From contig NZ_CP009170.1 in NCBI RefSeq assembly GCF_000763575.1, positions 1,141,501 to 1,205,500 of the forward strand: a stretch of 64,000 bases of DNA, given 5' to 3'. This stretch comes from Thermoanaerobacter kivui (GTDB taxonomy: Bacteria; Bacillota; Thermoanaerobacteria; Thermoanaerobacterales; Thermoanaerobacteraceae). The notes under the pieces are model-generated. The model made no database searches and had not been told where the DNA came from. It saw nothing but the letters and a program-made list of their open reading frames with translations. Position numbers and translations under genes: made by a program. This document shows, piece by piece, positions 44,272 through 52,902 of the stretch. Numbering within the stretch: the stretch's first letter is position 1; each line of letters begins with the position of its first letter.

Positions 44272-44628
44272 ATGGATTACTTGAAAGCTTTTTTAGTAGG
44301 TGGATTAATTTGTGCTATTGCACAAATTTTAATTGATAAAACCAAATTAACTCCTGCGCGAATATTAGTAACATATGTAACATTAGGTGCTATATTAGGA
44401 GGACTTGGAGTATACAAAAAATTGATAGACATAGGTGGGGCAGGAGCCACAATACCACTTTTGGGATTTGGGAATTCTCTTTCCCAAGGAGTGATAAAAG
44501 CTGTCGAAAAAGATGGATTGATTGGGGTATTTACAGGTGGATTGACTGCGACTGCGGGTGGAATTTCTGCGGCAATATTTTTTGGATACCTTTTTTCTTT
44601 AATTTTTAATCCTAAGACGAAGAAATAA
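44272..44628 (+). CDS. spoVAE: Stage V sporulation protein AE
   Basis: 118 residues from ATG 44272, after GAGGAGG; the open frame upstream overlaps spoVAD and is not coding. Four membrane helices. The motif AFLVGGLICAIAQILIDKTKLTPARILVTYV and LGGLGVYKKLIDIGGAGATIPLLGFGNSL match SpoVAEb. AC, AD and AE alone is the typical clostridial minimum set. Confidence 0.93.
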   Translation: MDYLKAFLVGGLICAIAQILIDKTKLTPARILVTYVTLGAILGGLGVYKKLIDIGGAGATIPLLGFGNSLSQGVIKAVEKDGLIGVFTGGLTATAGGISAAIFFGYLFSLIFNPKTKK

Positions 44629-44664
44629 GTATAGGTTAATTTTAACTTATACTTATTTCTTTGT
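44623..44664 (+). terminator. Terminator after spoVAE
   Basis: AAATAAGTATA (44623-44633) pairs with TATACTTATTT (44648-44658), and inside it GTTAA pairs with TTAAC, making a long hairpin followed by CTTTGTTT. It includes the spoVAE stop. Confidence 0.8.
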
Positions 44665-44676
44665 TTAATCCTGTGG

Positions 44677-44682
44677 TATAAT
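44677..44682 (+). promoter_or_regulatory. Extended -10 promoter upstream of the cca-like gene
   Basis: TATAAT (44677-44682) preceded by TGG (extended -10), 36 bases before the proposed start codon. No convincing -35 hexamer. Confidence 0.5.
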
Positions 44683-44717
44683 ATAAAAAGTAAACAATAT
44701 TGGATAAGGGTGATTCT

Positions 44718-45887
44718 TTGTACATTGAGATTGATGGCAAAGATTTTGTAGAGCTTTTGAGAAAGATTTCTTTAGAGTTCAAAATTAAATCATACATCGT
44801 AGGTGGTTTTATAAGAGATTATTTGCTGGGAGTAAAAAATTTTGATATTGATGTGGTAGTGGAAGGAGACGGAGTAGAATTTGCTAATCTTTTGTCAAGA
44901 TATCTAGAAGGTGATATTGTAATTCACGAGGCATTTAGAACGGTAACTTTAACGTATAAAAATATTTCTATCGATGTCATATCTGCTCGAAAAGAGTATT
45001 ACGATTACCCTGCGGTTTTGCCAAGAATTGAATTTTCAAACATATATGATGATTTGGCAAGAAGAGATTTTACTATAAACACTTTGGCTTACGATGTGGT
45101 TGAAAATAAATTTATCGATTATTTTAATGGTATACAAGACTTAAAAACAGGGGTAATTAGGATACTTCACAGCAAAAGCTTTATTGATGACCCTACAAGA
45201 ATATTTAGAGCCATAAGGTATTCTGTGAGGTATTCTTTTGCGATTGAAAGTGAAACAGAAAGGTTGCTAAAAGAATCAATAGATAAAATTAGACTTCTCA
45301 CTCCAGACAGAATAAGAAATGAACTTTTTTTGATTTTAAAAGAAGATAAAGCAAAAGAAATGATAGAAAAGGTTATTTATTATGGCATTGATAAAATTGT
45401 TTTTGGGGATGTCAGCATTAACACAAAAAATCTTGATTATTTTGAAAACAGTGATATAGACATTGTTTTATACAGGTTTTTGATATTGTTTTACTTAATA
45501 AAAGAAAAAGACTTGATAAAAATCAAAGAGAGTTTGAATATAAGTAGTTTATATTTAAAATCCTTAGAAGATTTGATTTTTTTGTGTAAACAACTAAAAT
45601 GTAAAGACAAAAATGTGCGAAAGATTAGGTTGACTTTGCAAACTACAAAAAAAGAAGTCATAAAAGCTATTAGCACAATGGAAAATGGGGAAGCACAGCG
45701 AATAGTCAATACAAAATTGTACATAACAGGAGAAGATATTAAAAATTTAGGTTTAAAACCCAGTCCTTTATATGGTGAATTGATGGATAAATTATTTGAG
45801 GCAAAAATGAAGGGACTTCTCAATAACAAAGAAGAGGAGATTGAATTTGCAAAAAAATTGATAGAACAACTAAAGAAAGGAGAATAA
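44718..45887 (+). CDS. tRNA nucleotidyltransferase / poly(A) polymerase family protein
   Basis: 389 residues from TTG 44718, 5 bases after AAGGGTGA; an earlier TTG at 44700 has no ribosome site. The head domain shows SYIVGGFIRDYLLG, the catalytic DIDVVVEGDGVEF, and RRDFTINTLAYDV, with the RNA-binding segment DPTRIFRAIRYSVR. This class II fold adds CCA to tRNA or a poly(A) tail. No HD domain is seen. The first gene of a unit that continues into the M50 protease and scpAB. Confidence 0.85.
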   Translation: MYIEIDGKDFVELLRKISLEFKIKSYIVGGFIRDYLLGVKNFDIDVVVEGDGVEFANLLSRYLEGDIVIHEAFRTVTLTYKNISIDVISARKEYYDYPAVLPRIEFSNIYDDLARRDFTINTLAYDVVENKFIDYFNGIQDLKTGVIRILHSKSFIDDPTRIFRAIRYSVRYSFAIESETERLLKESIDKIRLLTPDRIRNELFLILKEDKAKEMIEKVIYYGIDKIVFGDVSINTKNLDYFENSDIDIVLYRFLILFYLIKEKDLIKIKESLNISSLYLKSLEDLIFLCKQLKCKDKNVRKIRLTLQTTKKEVIKAISTMENGEAQRIVNTKLYITGEDIKNLGLKPSPLYGELMDKLFEAKMKGLLNNKEEEIEFAKKLIEQLKKGE

Positions 45888-45889
45888 AT

Positions 45890-46489
45890 TTGATAGACTT
45901 TTTGTATAGAATACCTGCACTTCTTATTGCAATGAGTTTTCATGAATTTAGCCATGGGTATGTGGCTGACAAGTTAGGTGACCCTACTCCAAGGCAAAGT
46001 GGTAGGCTTACATTAAATCCGTTGGCTCATATTGACCCCATAGGACTTTTGATGCTTTGGATTTTGAAATTTGGGTGGGCAAAGCCAGTGCCTATAAATC
46101 CCATGTATTTTAGAGATACCAAAAAGGGCGTATTATTGGTGTCTTTAGCAGGACCTCTTTCCAATGTTTTGTTGGCAATTATTTCGCGAATATTAATGGT
46201 TTGGTTTAAAGACGTGGCAGTAGTGTATCCAATTTTGTATTTGTTGTACATATACAATTTAATTTTTGCTGTTTTTAATATAATACCTGTGCCTCCGCTG
46301 GATGGCTCGAAGGTATTGTGGAGTTTACTTCCGCCAAGGCAGGCTTATATGATTTCTCAATATGAAATATATGGACAGGTTATTTTGCTCCTTCTTGTTT
46401 TCACTGGGGTTATTGGACAAATTATAGGGCCTCTTATGAATGCTTTGGACTCTTTTATAACTCTTATTTTAAAACCTTTTGGGGTGTGA
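45890..46489 (+). CDS. M50-family intramembrane metalloprotease
   Basis: 199 residues with a TTG start after AAAGGAG. Zinc motif AMSFHEFSHGYVADKLGD (HExxH), and the third ligand in NIIPVPPLDGSKV (NPxDG-type). Five membrane helices. A site-2 protease of the short, PDZ-less type that neighbours scpA/scpB in many Firmicutes. Substrate unknown; not the sporulation SpoIVFB by context. It overlaps nothing and lies 2 bases after the cca-like gene. Confidence 0.88.
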   Translation: MIDFLYRIPALLIAMSFHEFSHGYVADKLGDPTPRQSGRLTLNPLAHIDPIGLLMLWILKFGWAKPVPINPMYFRDTKKGVLLVSLAGPLSNVLLAIISRILMVWFKDVAVVYPILYLLYIYNLIFAVFNIIPVPPLDGSKVLWSLLPPRQAYMISQYEIYGQVILLLLVFTGVIGQIIGPLMNALDSFITLILKPFGV

Positions 46490-46491
46490 AG

Positions 46492-47223
46492 ATGTACAAC
46501 GTAAAATTAGAAGTGTTTGAAGGACCTTTTGATTTGCTTTTTCACCTTATAGAAAAAAATGAAATTGATTTGATGGATATCCCTATTTCAGTTATTTTAG
46601 AACAATATATGGAATATATTAAAACTTTGCAGGAAATGGATTTAAATGTGGCATCAGAATTTATTGTAATGGCAGCTACTTTATTAGAAATTAAATCTAA
46701 AATGTTACTTCCCAAACAGCAGTTTAAGGGACAACAATTGGAAATGGAAGAAGTAGACCCAAGAGAAGAATTGGTGACTAAATTGATTGAGTACAAGAAA
46801 TACAAAATTATTGCCCAGACTTTTAAAGAAATGTACAAAATTGGTTCTCGTTTTTTTAGAGAAGAGCCTGAAGTAAAATATATAGATAAAAAAATTGCTT
46901 TAAACTACTCTAGCGAGGATATATATAAAGCGTATCTTAAAGTTATTTCAAAAAATAACGCCAGAGAAGATGAAATAGAAATAAAAAAAGATGAATATAC
47001 TGTAGAGAATAAGATTAAAGAGTTATTAGTGAAATTAGTAAAAAAGCCTTTCCTTTGGTTTAGTGAACTTATTAAGAAAAGTCGAGCAAAAGGAGAAATT
47101 ATTGTTTCTTTTATCGCTGTTTTAGAGTTAGTGAGATTAAATAAAATTGTAGCAGAACAAAAGACTACTTATGGGGATATACTTATTAAATCCTTTAGGA
47201 GAGGAGAAAAAAATGAGCAATGA
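46492..47223 (+). CDS. scpA: Segregation and condensation protein A
   Basis: 243 residues from ATG 46492, after GGGGTG. Kleisin of the SMC-ScpAB condensin. Characteristic N-terminus VKLEVFEGPFDLLFHLIEKNEIDLMDIPI, then VMAATLLEIKSKMLLP and a C-terminal winged helix (SFIAVLELVRLNKI). Overlaps scpB by 11 bases. Confidence 0.95.
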   Translation: MYNVKLEVFEGPFDLLFHLIEKNEIDLMDIPISVILEQYMEYIKTLQEMDLNVASEFIVMAATLLEIKSKMLLPKQQFKGQQLEMEEVDPREELVTKLIEYKKYKIIAQTFKEMYKIGSRFFREEPEVKYIDKKIALNYSSEDIYKAYLKVISKNNAREDEIEIKKDEYTVENKIKELLVKLVKKPFLWFSELIKKSRAKGEIIVSFIAVLELVRLNKIVAEQKTTYGDILIKSFRRGEKNEQ

Positions 47224-47719
47224 GGGAAAAATAGAAGCTATATTGTTCGCAGCAGGGGGACCAGTAAAATTAAAAACCTTATCCGACGTAGTAGGACTTC
47301 CTCAAGAGGAAATAGTAGATGTTGTAAACAAATTAAAAGAATATTACGACCGGGAAAATCGCGGTTTAGATATTATATTTTTTGAAGATAAAGTTCAAAT
47401 GTGTACAAATGATAATTATGGAGAAATAGTTAGACAAGCTTTGGGATTAGAAATAAAACAAGGACTTTCTCAAGCAGCATTAGAGGTTTTGGCTATAATA
47501 GCTTATAATCAACCTATTACAAGGGCAGAAATTGAAAGAATAAGGGGTGTAAAAAGCGATAAAGCTATAAATACTTTGCTGGAGTATAATTTGATCAAAG
47601 AAAGTGGAAGGGCTTTATCTCCTGGTAGGCCAATACTGTATACTACTACAGAAGATTTTTTAAAGTATTTTGGAATTAAATCTTTAAAAGAGTTACCGCA
47701 AATTGAAATCACACCTTAA
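47213..47719 (+). CDS. scpB: Segregation and condensation protein B
   Basis: 168 residues from ATG 47213, after GGAGAGGAG; the longer frame upstream lies inside scpA. Two winged-helix domains with EAILFAAGGPVKL, SQAALEVLAIIAYNQPITRAEIERIRGV, and the typical LGRPILYTTTEDFLKYFG-like end. It forms a dimer that bridges ScpA in the condensin. Confidence 0.95.
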   Translation: MSNEGKIEAILFAAGGPVKLKTLSDVVGLPQEEIVDVVNKLKEYYDRENRGLDIIFFEDKVQMCTNDNYGEIVRQALGLEIKQGLSQAALEVLAIIAYNQPITRAEIERIRGVKSDKAINTLLEYNLIKESGRALSPGRPILYTTTEDFLKYFGIKSLKELPQIEITP

Positions 47720-47740
47720 AAAAGGAGGAGGTTTTAATGT

Positions 47741-48616
47741 ATGAAAAGAAGCATAGTGTCTTTACTTTTAATTTTAATAGGGCTTGCTTTTACATTTCTT
47801 TCAACCACTTTTGCCTTTGCAAATGAAAAAGAGATAGTAAGTTTAGGTGCGGACCTTACTCCTAAACAACAGGAAGAAATGATGGAATATTTTGGAGTCA
47901 ATCCAAACACGACTAAAATTATAAAGGTTACAAATGAGGAAGAAAGAAAATATTTAAAGGGATTGGTACCTGATAAACAGATAGGTAGCCGAGCCATTTC
48001 TTCAGTGTATGTAAAACTTCTCCCACAGGGAGAAGGAATTATGGTTGATACTCACAACATAACCTGGGTCTCTAAAGAGATGTATGCCAATGCAATGGTG
48101 ACAGCAGGCATTAAAGATGCAAAGGTGGTAGTAGCTGCTCCCTTTGATGTATCAGGCACGGCAGCTCTTACAGGGATAATGAAGGCATTTGAAGAAGCAA
48201 CAGGGGAAAAATTAAGTGACGAGGCAAAAAAGACAGCCAATGAAGAATTGGTTATAACAAGTACTTTAGGGGAAAAGATAGGAAAAGATAAAGCAGCTGA
48301 ACTTATTCAAAAGGTTAAAGAAGAAGTAATTGCAAAAAAACTTACAGATGAAAATGAAATTGCAAATGTTATAAGGGATATTGCTAAACAGCTTAACATT
48401 AAACTAACTGATGAACAGATATCTCAGATTGTACAACTTATGAAAAAGATAAATCAACTCAATCTAAATGTTGAAATAATAAAAAAGCAATTAGAGAAAA
48501 TAGGGGTAGATGTTGATAAAATAAAGAAGACGGTAGAAGAGAATAAAGGTATATTAAAAGCAATTTTAGACGCTATAAAAAGCTTTTTCGATTGGTTGGC
48601 ATCCCTTTTTAAATAA
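47741..48616 (+). CDS. DUF1002 secreted protein
   Basis: 291 residues. A signal peptide (about 1-25, ending ATTFAFA-type) is followed by a domain with LGADLTPKQQEEMMEYFG, VSKEMYANAMVTAGIKDAKVVVAAPFDVSGTAALTGIMKAFE, the DUF1002 hallmark. The C-terminal third is a Lys-rich coiled coil (about 225-290) ending in an aromatic amphipathic helix (FFDWLASLF). Function unknown; extracellular or wall-associated. AAAAGGAGGAGG precedes the ATG. Confidence 0.8.
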   Translation: MKRSIVSLLLILIGLAFTFLSTTFAFANEKEIVSLGADLTPKQQEEMMEYFGVNPNTTKIIKVTNEEERKYLKGLVPDKQIGSRAISSVYVKLLPQGEGIMVDTHNITWVSKEMYANAMVTAGIKDAKVVVAAPFDVSGTAALTGIMKAFEEATGEKLSDEAKKTANEELVITSTLGEKIGKDKAAELIQKVKEEVIAKKLTDENEIANVIRDIAKQLNIKLTDEQISQIVQLMKKINQLNLNVEIIKKQLEKIGVDVDKIKKTVEENKGILKAILDAIKSFFDWLASLFK

Positions 48617-48630
48617 AATGAAATGTTAAA

Positions 48631-48723
48631 AAAGCAGGTGCTCTTTTATAAAGAGTTAACCTGCTATATTATTATAAGTACAATTTTACATAGAAGTTTT
48701 CTACAATTGTACTTGCTATTTTT
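48631..48723 (+). terminator. Two tandem hairpins after the DUF1002 gene
   Basis: AGCAGGT (48633-48639) pairs with ACCTGCT (48659-48665), with an inner CTCTT-AAGAG stem. A second hairpin, AAGTACAATT (48676-48685) with AATTGTACTT (48705-48714) plus an inner TAGAA-TTCTA, is followed by GCTATTTTTTT. The second is the stronger terminator. The rest of the 270-base gap to the next gene is A+T-rich with no recognisable element. Confidence 0.75.
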
Positions 48724-48884
48724 TTAAAAAAAAGTTATCATATATCAAGATACTATATTTCCTTTATATGGATAAAAATACAATATAGGCAGTTTTTAAT
48801 AACTATTAATTTTTTTACTAAAACTATAATAAAGACCTAAATCTTGCTTAGAAAAGGCTTATAAACAGCGTGATATGAGGTGAA

Positions 48885-49496
48885 ATGATGAAATATTTGT
48901 CTGTTGTTTTTATAATCCTTATTTTTTTGATTTTACTGTATTTTTTGCCTCTTCAAATTAAAATAAAAGCGAATAAAGAGGGGAAAAATATTTCCCTGGA
49001 AATAGCAACTAATATATTTTTTGTAAATTTTTTGACCTTTAAATTACAGAAAGAGCCCGAAAAAGAGGAATTGTATTTTAAAGTTTTAGGTGTCAAGATA
49101 CTTAAAAGTGCAGGAGCAAAAAAATTAGAGAGAACTAAAAAAGAGGGAAAATTTTCAGCTTTAGATATAGGATATAAAGATTTTTTTAAAATTATAGAAC
49201 TTTTAAAAGGTATACTAAAAAATACTGTTGTTTATAAATTTTATTTAAATGTAAAAATAGGTTTAGAAGATGCAGCTTGGACTGCTATATTGAGCGGTTC
49301 TTTATGGGGCGTAATATATACAGCTCTTATGCCGATATATAATAACGCAACCTTTACTACTGCACCAGAGGTTTATATCACGCCTTGCTATGGTCAAAAT
49401 AAGTTAGAGGGAAATTTAATTTGCATATTTAAAATAACCTGTGGTAATATTATTATTAATGGAATAAAGTTTTTGGGTAGTTTAAAGGGGAGGTGA
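48885..49496 (+). CDS. DUF2953 membrane protein
   Basis: 203 residues (the next codon is also ATG) with an N-terminal membrane helix (about 5-22) and the DUF2953 pattern YLPLQIKIKANKEG-like start, LEDAAWTAILSGSLWGVIYTAL and TPCYGQNKLEGNLICIFKI. Paired with ytfJ in most spore formers. A membrane role in spores is inferred from that pairing. GAGGTG precedes the start. Confidence 0.8.
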   Translation: MMKYLSVVFIILIFLILLYFLPLQIKIKANKEGKNISLEIATNIFFVNFLTFKLQKEPEKEELYFKVLGVKILKSAGAKKLERTKKEGKFSALDIGYKDFFKIIELLKGILKNTVVYKFYLNVKIGLEDAAWTAILSGSLWGVIYTALMPIYNNATFTTAPEVYITPCYGQNKLEGNLICIFKITCGNIIINGIKFLGSLKGR

Positions 49497-49502
49497 AAAT
49501 AA

Positions 49503-49949
49503 ATGAGTGACCACCCAATCGATGCATTGATGAAAACAACCATGGAAAGCTTAAAAGATATGATAGATGTCAATACAATAGTTGGAGATGCTGTTGAAGC
49601 TCCTGATGGAACTATAATAATACCGATTTCCAGAGTGACTTTTGGTTTTGCCGCTGGCGGAGGAGAAATTAGCCCTCCTAAAAATGACAAAAAAGGTGCA
49701 GAACAAGATTCTTCTCAAAAAATGCCCTTCGCAGGAGGAAGTGGGGCGGGAGTTTCAGTTCAACCAGTAGCTTTTATGGTGGTAGGACAAGGACAGATTA
49801 GACTGCTTCCTGTGACTCAGAGTGCGATGTTAGAGAGAATAATTGACTTGACACCTAAGCTTATAGAAGAAATACAAAATTTATTCACTAAAAACAAGCC
49901 TTCTAAAAAAACTCAAAATTTGATAGTCAATGATAATGCTGATATTTAA
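49503..49949 (+). CDS. ytfJ: Sporulation protein YtfJ (GerW family)
   Basis: 148 residues. HPIDALMKTTMESLKDMIDVN, IVGDAVEAPDGTIIIPISRVTFGFAAGGGE and FAGGSGAGVSVQPVAFMVV are diagnostic. GerW-family proteins are needed for lysozyme-type germination and are made in the forespore. Six bases after the DUF2953 gene with GGGGAGGTGAAA before the ATG. Confidence 0.92.
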   Translation: MSDHPIDALMKTTMESLKDMIDVNTIVGDAVEAPDGTIIIPISRVTFGFAAGGGEISPPKNDKKGAEQDSSQKMPFAGGSGAGVSVQPVAFMVVGQGQIRLLPVTQSAMLERIIDLTPKLIEEIQNLFTKNKPSKKTQNLIVNDNADI

Positions 49950-49972
49950 AAGTGGGGAATCCCACTTTTTTG
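49948..49972 (+). terminator. Terminator after ytfJ
   Basis: AAAAGTGGG and CCCACTTTTTT form a compact stem with a GAAT loop and T run (49948-49971). Confidence 0.9.
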
Positions 49973-50078
49973 CATATAGAAGGAGGCATAGTGTGAAAGT
50001 AAAATAGTTAAATTTGGGCATGACAAAAAGGGCACCAAATGAAGCTGCCCAAAGCCAAATAATGGTAACATATAATGT

Positions 50079-50575
50079 TTAAGTAATTTTTGGAGGGATA
50101 ATAGTACAACCTTCTTTTTCTAAAAGTTTAATAGCTTTCTTAATATATTGTTGCCTATGCTTTTGATAAAGTTTTTCTGGCATATTAGTGTAATCGGAGT
50201 CAGAAGGATTAAAAGGTTCCCTTTTCAAAAGCATATGATAGAGACAAGTGAGGATCATACGAGCAATAGCAACAATTGCACGTTTATGACCGCGGCGCTT
50301 TTTAATACGTTCATATTTAATCCTAAAATAAGGATTCTTTTTATCCCTAATTGCTGCATTGGCACACTGTATTAAGAGAGGTTTTAAGTAAACACCTGCT
50401 CTTGAGACATGGACAGATTTTTTCTTACCTGCACTTTCGTTGTTTTGAGGAGTAAGACCAGCCCAAGAGCAAAGGTGCTTGTCAGATTTAAAAACTGTCA
50501 TATCCGTGCCGATTTCAGCGATGATTTTTTGTGAACATCTATGCCGCAGCAGATAGGGTGAACAATTTTTAACAT
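50079..50575 (-). pseudogene. IS110-family transposase, internally deleted
   Basis: On the reverse strand ATG 50575 begins LKIVHPICCGIDVHKK, the conserved N-terminus of IS110 transposases with the DEDD-domain Asp. After 17 codons the frame shifts and continues as IIAEIGTDMTVFKSDKHLCS, then WAGLTPQNNESAGKKK and the Transposase_20 region. About 230 internal residues of a normal 400-residue enzyme are gone. An AGGAGGAGGG ribosome site precedes the ATG. Flanking non-coding DNA, 49973-50078 and 50576-50670, may contain element ends; I could not place them. A bridge RNA would lie upstream of the gene if intact. Confidence 0.85.
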
Positions 50576-50705
50576 AAATAACCCTCCTCCTCCGTGCTTT
50601 GTAGTATATCTATATATTTTAAAAGAAATTATATCAAAAATATCGCTCAATAGCACACTTTCATTACAATTTGTGCTTGAGCAAAGCGAAAGGATGTGGG
50701 TTAAA

Positions 50706-51851
50706 ATGAAGAAATTTGTTTTTGTGTTTTTTGTTTTGTTGTTTTTTATGTCCTCTGTTAAAGTATATGCTGACAGTGATTATCCCTCTGTGGCGGCTAA
50801 AGCTGCAATTGTGATGGACCAGCAAACTGGAAGGGTGCTTTACCAAAAGAATCATCATCAAAAGTTGCCAATGGCAAGTACTACTAAAATTATGACATTA
50901 TTAGTAGCATTGGAAAAGGGAAATTTAAGTGACATCGTTACTGTCAGTAAAAGAGCAGCCAGCATTGGAGGTTCTTCTATTTGGCTATCACCAGGAGAAA
51001 AAATCGATATGGAGAATTTGCTTTATGGGCTTATGTTGAACTCTGGAAATGACGCAGCTACAGCGATTGCTGAACACATAGGAGGAAGTGTAGAAAATTT
51101 TGTTGATATGATGAATGAAAAAGCGAAAGAAATAGGAGCTTTTAACACTCATTTTGTAACTCCTTCCGGTTTAGATATAGGGATTGATGACCATTACACT
51201 ACTGCTTACGACTTAGCTTTGATAACTAGATATGCTTTTAGGTATCCTAAATTTGAAGAGATAGTATCAACAAAAGAGAAAACAATCCCGTGGGAAGGTC
51301 GTGAGTGGGATAGATATTTAAGAAACAAAAACAAGCTTTTGTGGATATACCAAGGAGCTGATGGAGTAAAAACGGGTTTTACTAATAAAGCGGGAAGATG
51401 TCTTGTATCTTCTGCTACAAGAGAGGGAAGAAGATTTATTGCTGTTGTTTTAAACAGCCCTCCTATGTGGGAGGATTCTATGAAAATATTAGACTACGCT
51501 TTTTTAAAATATAAGCCTTATAAAGTTTTAGAAAAAGACAAAATTATAAAAAATTTAAAAGTGGAAAATGGCAAAAAAACTTTAACTCCCATTGGGTGTG
51601 CTGCTGATTGCATTATTCCTGTTTCAGAAGAGGAAAAAGAAAAAGTACAAATGGAAATTTACCTTCCTGACAGTCTCAAAGCACCAGTCGAAAAAGGTGA
51701 AAAAGTGGGGTATGCAACAATCAAAATAGGTGAAGAAAAAATTTGTGATGTTGATTGTGTGGCTTTGCAAAAAGTAGAAAAAGAAGACTTCAACTATAAT
51801 TTCCAAAAGATAATAAAAAGTTGGCTAAGGCTATTACGAAAACCCTCTTGA
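50706..51851 (+). CDS. dacB: D-alanyl-D-alanine carboxypeptidase, DacB/DacF type
   Basis: 381 residues from ATG 50706; upstream in-frame ATG 50694 overlaps AAAGGA. Signal peptide about 1-22 ending VKVYA. S11 motifs: S-x-x-K in MASTTKIMTLLVAL, SxN in LNSGNDAAT and KTG in GVKTGFTNKAG. A beta-sandwich C-terminal domain ends with an amphipathic helix. A second S11 enzyme beside dacF; the pairing with the rluB region suggests spore cortex trimming by DacB. Confidence 0.88.
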   Translation: MKKFVFVFFVLLFFMSSVKVYADSDYPSVAAKAAIVMDQQTGRVLYQKNHHQKLPMASTTKIMTLLVALEKGNLSDIVTVSKRAASIGGSSIWLSPGEKIDMENLLYGLMLNSGNDAATAIAEHIGGSVENFVDMMNEKAKEIGAFNTHFVTPSGLDIGIDDHYTTAYDLALITRYAFRYPKFEEIVSTKEKTIPWEGREWDRYLRNKNKLLWIYQGADGVKTGFTNKAGRCLVSSATREGRRFIAVVLNSPPMWEDSMKILDYAFLKYKPYKVLEKDKIIKNLKVENGKKTLTPIGCAADCIIPVSEEEKEKVQMEIYLPDSLKAPVEKGEKVGYATIKIGEEKICDVDCVALQKVEKEDFNYNFQKIIKSWLRLLRKPS

Positions 51852-51873
51852 GCTTGGCTCAGGAGGGTTTTTG
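51840..51873 (+). terminator. Terminator after dacB
   Basis: AAACCCTCTTGAGC (51840-51853) pairs over 14 positions, one G-U, with GCTCAGGAGGGTTT (51857-51870), followed by TTTG. The left arm contains the dacB stop. Confidence 0.9.
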
Positions 51874-51930
51874 TAATAGTTTTTGATGCTGGCGAATATG
51901 TTATTAGTGTAAAATCGGAGGTGATATAAG

Positions 51931-52902
51931 TTGGCAAATAGATTAGAATGCATTGATGCAGCCACAGATTATTGCCCTTGCTATTTGGCAGAATTAAATG
52001 AATGCATCGTGTGTTCTCAACTTCAGGGCAAAAATTTTTGTGATTGCAATTGGAGAGGTGTGTGTATTTATCAGGAATTTGTGTGGGCAGGATACAAAGC
52101 CAAAGCTACGCGTAGTACAATATTTTCAAAAGTGTTAAAAAAAGAAAAAATTAACAAAGAAGTTATTATTTTAACTTTAAAAGTTCCTAACAAAATGGCC
52201 CGTGAACTAAACGAACCCGGTTCTTTTGTTTTTTTGAGGGGAATTTCCAGTCCATCTTTTTTTGACACTCCAATGTCTGTGATGTTTGCAGATGAAATGG
52301 AGGGAATTATTAAAATAGCAATACAAGTTAATGGACCCAAAACAAAATTAATTCAGCAATCGCAAGGAGAGGAAGAAGTATATCTTAGAGGTCCCTATTG
52401 GAATGGTCTTTTAGGTCATAGGTACATAAAAGGAACTCATAATTCGAAAGCTTTAGTTGTTTTAAGAGGTATTGCACAAGCACCTGGGGTAATAGTAATT
52501 TCAAAGCTAATAAACAATAAAAATAATGTAATTGCAATTATAGATAAAGGTAAAGTTGGCGTAAATTTTATAGGAGATTATATAAAAGATTTTGACATAA
52601 CAACAGTTGATACAGACCTTTTGAGTGAAGAAGGCCAAAGAATTTTAAAAGAGTTAATCAAAGATAAAGGAATAACACTTGTATACAGCGGTGGTTCAGA
52701 TGAACAGCACGTAAATATTTTAAATTACTTGGAGTTATACAACAAAGAAGCTTATTTAGCTGTTTCGAATAATAACACCATATGTTGCGGAGAGGGGATT
52801 TGTGGAAGTTGTGAAGTGCAAATTGGGGACCAAAAGGTCCGAATGTGTAAAGTTCAAGTGGATATTAGAAAAGCATTAGAAAGGAAGATGTTAAATGGTT
52901 AA
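51931..52902 (+). CDS. Electron-transfer flavoprotein with N-terminal cysteine cluster (PyrK-like)
   Basis: 323 residues with a TTG start after CGGAGGTGAT. The first 45 residues hold eight cysteines (7, 15, 17, 25, 28, 37, 39, 45), enough for one or two iron-sulfur clusters. An FNR-type FAD domain (about 75-170) and an NAD-like domain (about 170-270) follow. The C-terminal CCGEGICGSCEVQIG, then C, matches the 2Fe-2S site of dihydroorotate dehydrogenase electron-transfer subunits. The stop overlaps the flavoprotein gene by 8 bases. It probably shuttles electrons between NAD(P)H or ferredoxin and that partner. Not PyrK itself, because no pyr genes are near. Confidence 0.78.
   Translation: MANRLECIDAATDYCPCYLAELNECIVCSQLQGKNFCDCNWRGVCIYQEFVWAGYKAKATRSTIFSKVLKKEKINKEVIILTLKVPNKMARELNEPGSFVFLRGISSPSFFDTPMSVMFADEMEGIIKIAIQVNGPKTKLIQQSQGEEEVYLRGPYWNGLLGHRYIKGTHNSKALVVLRGIAQAPGVIVISKLINNKNNVIAIIDKGKVGVNFIGDYIKDFDITTVDTDLLSEEGQRILKELIKDKGITLVYSGGSDEQHVNILNYLELYNKEAYLAVSNNNTICCGEGICGSCEVQIGDQKVRMCKVQVDIRKALERKMLNG

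Noticed and set aside
47171-47212. Longer scpB start
   Set aside because: It lies inside scpA; ATG 47213 has its own GGAGAGGAG.
49985-50670. GTGTGAAAGT and CACACTTTCAT as terminal repeats of the IS110 relic
   Set aside because: The overlap is short and offset, and IS110 elements generally lack inverted repeats.
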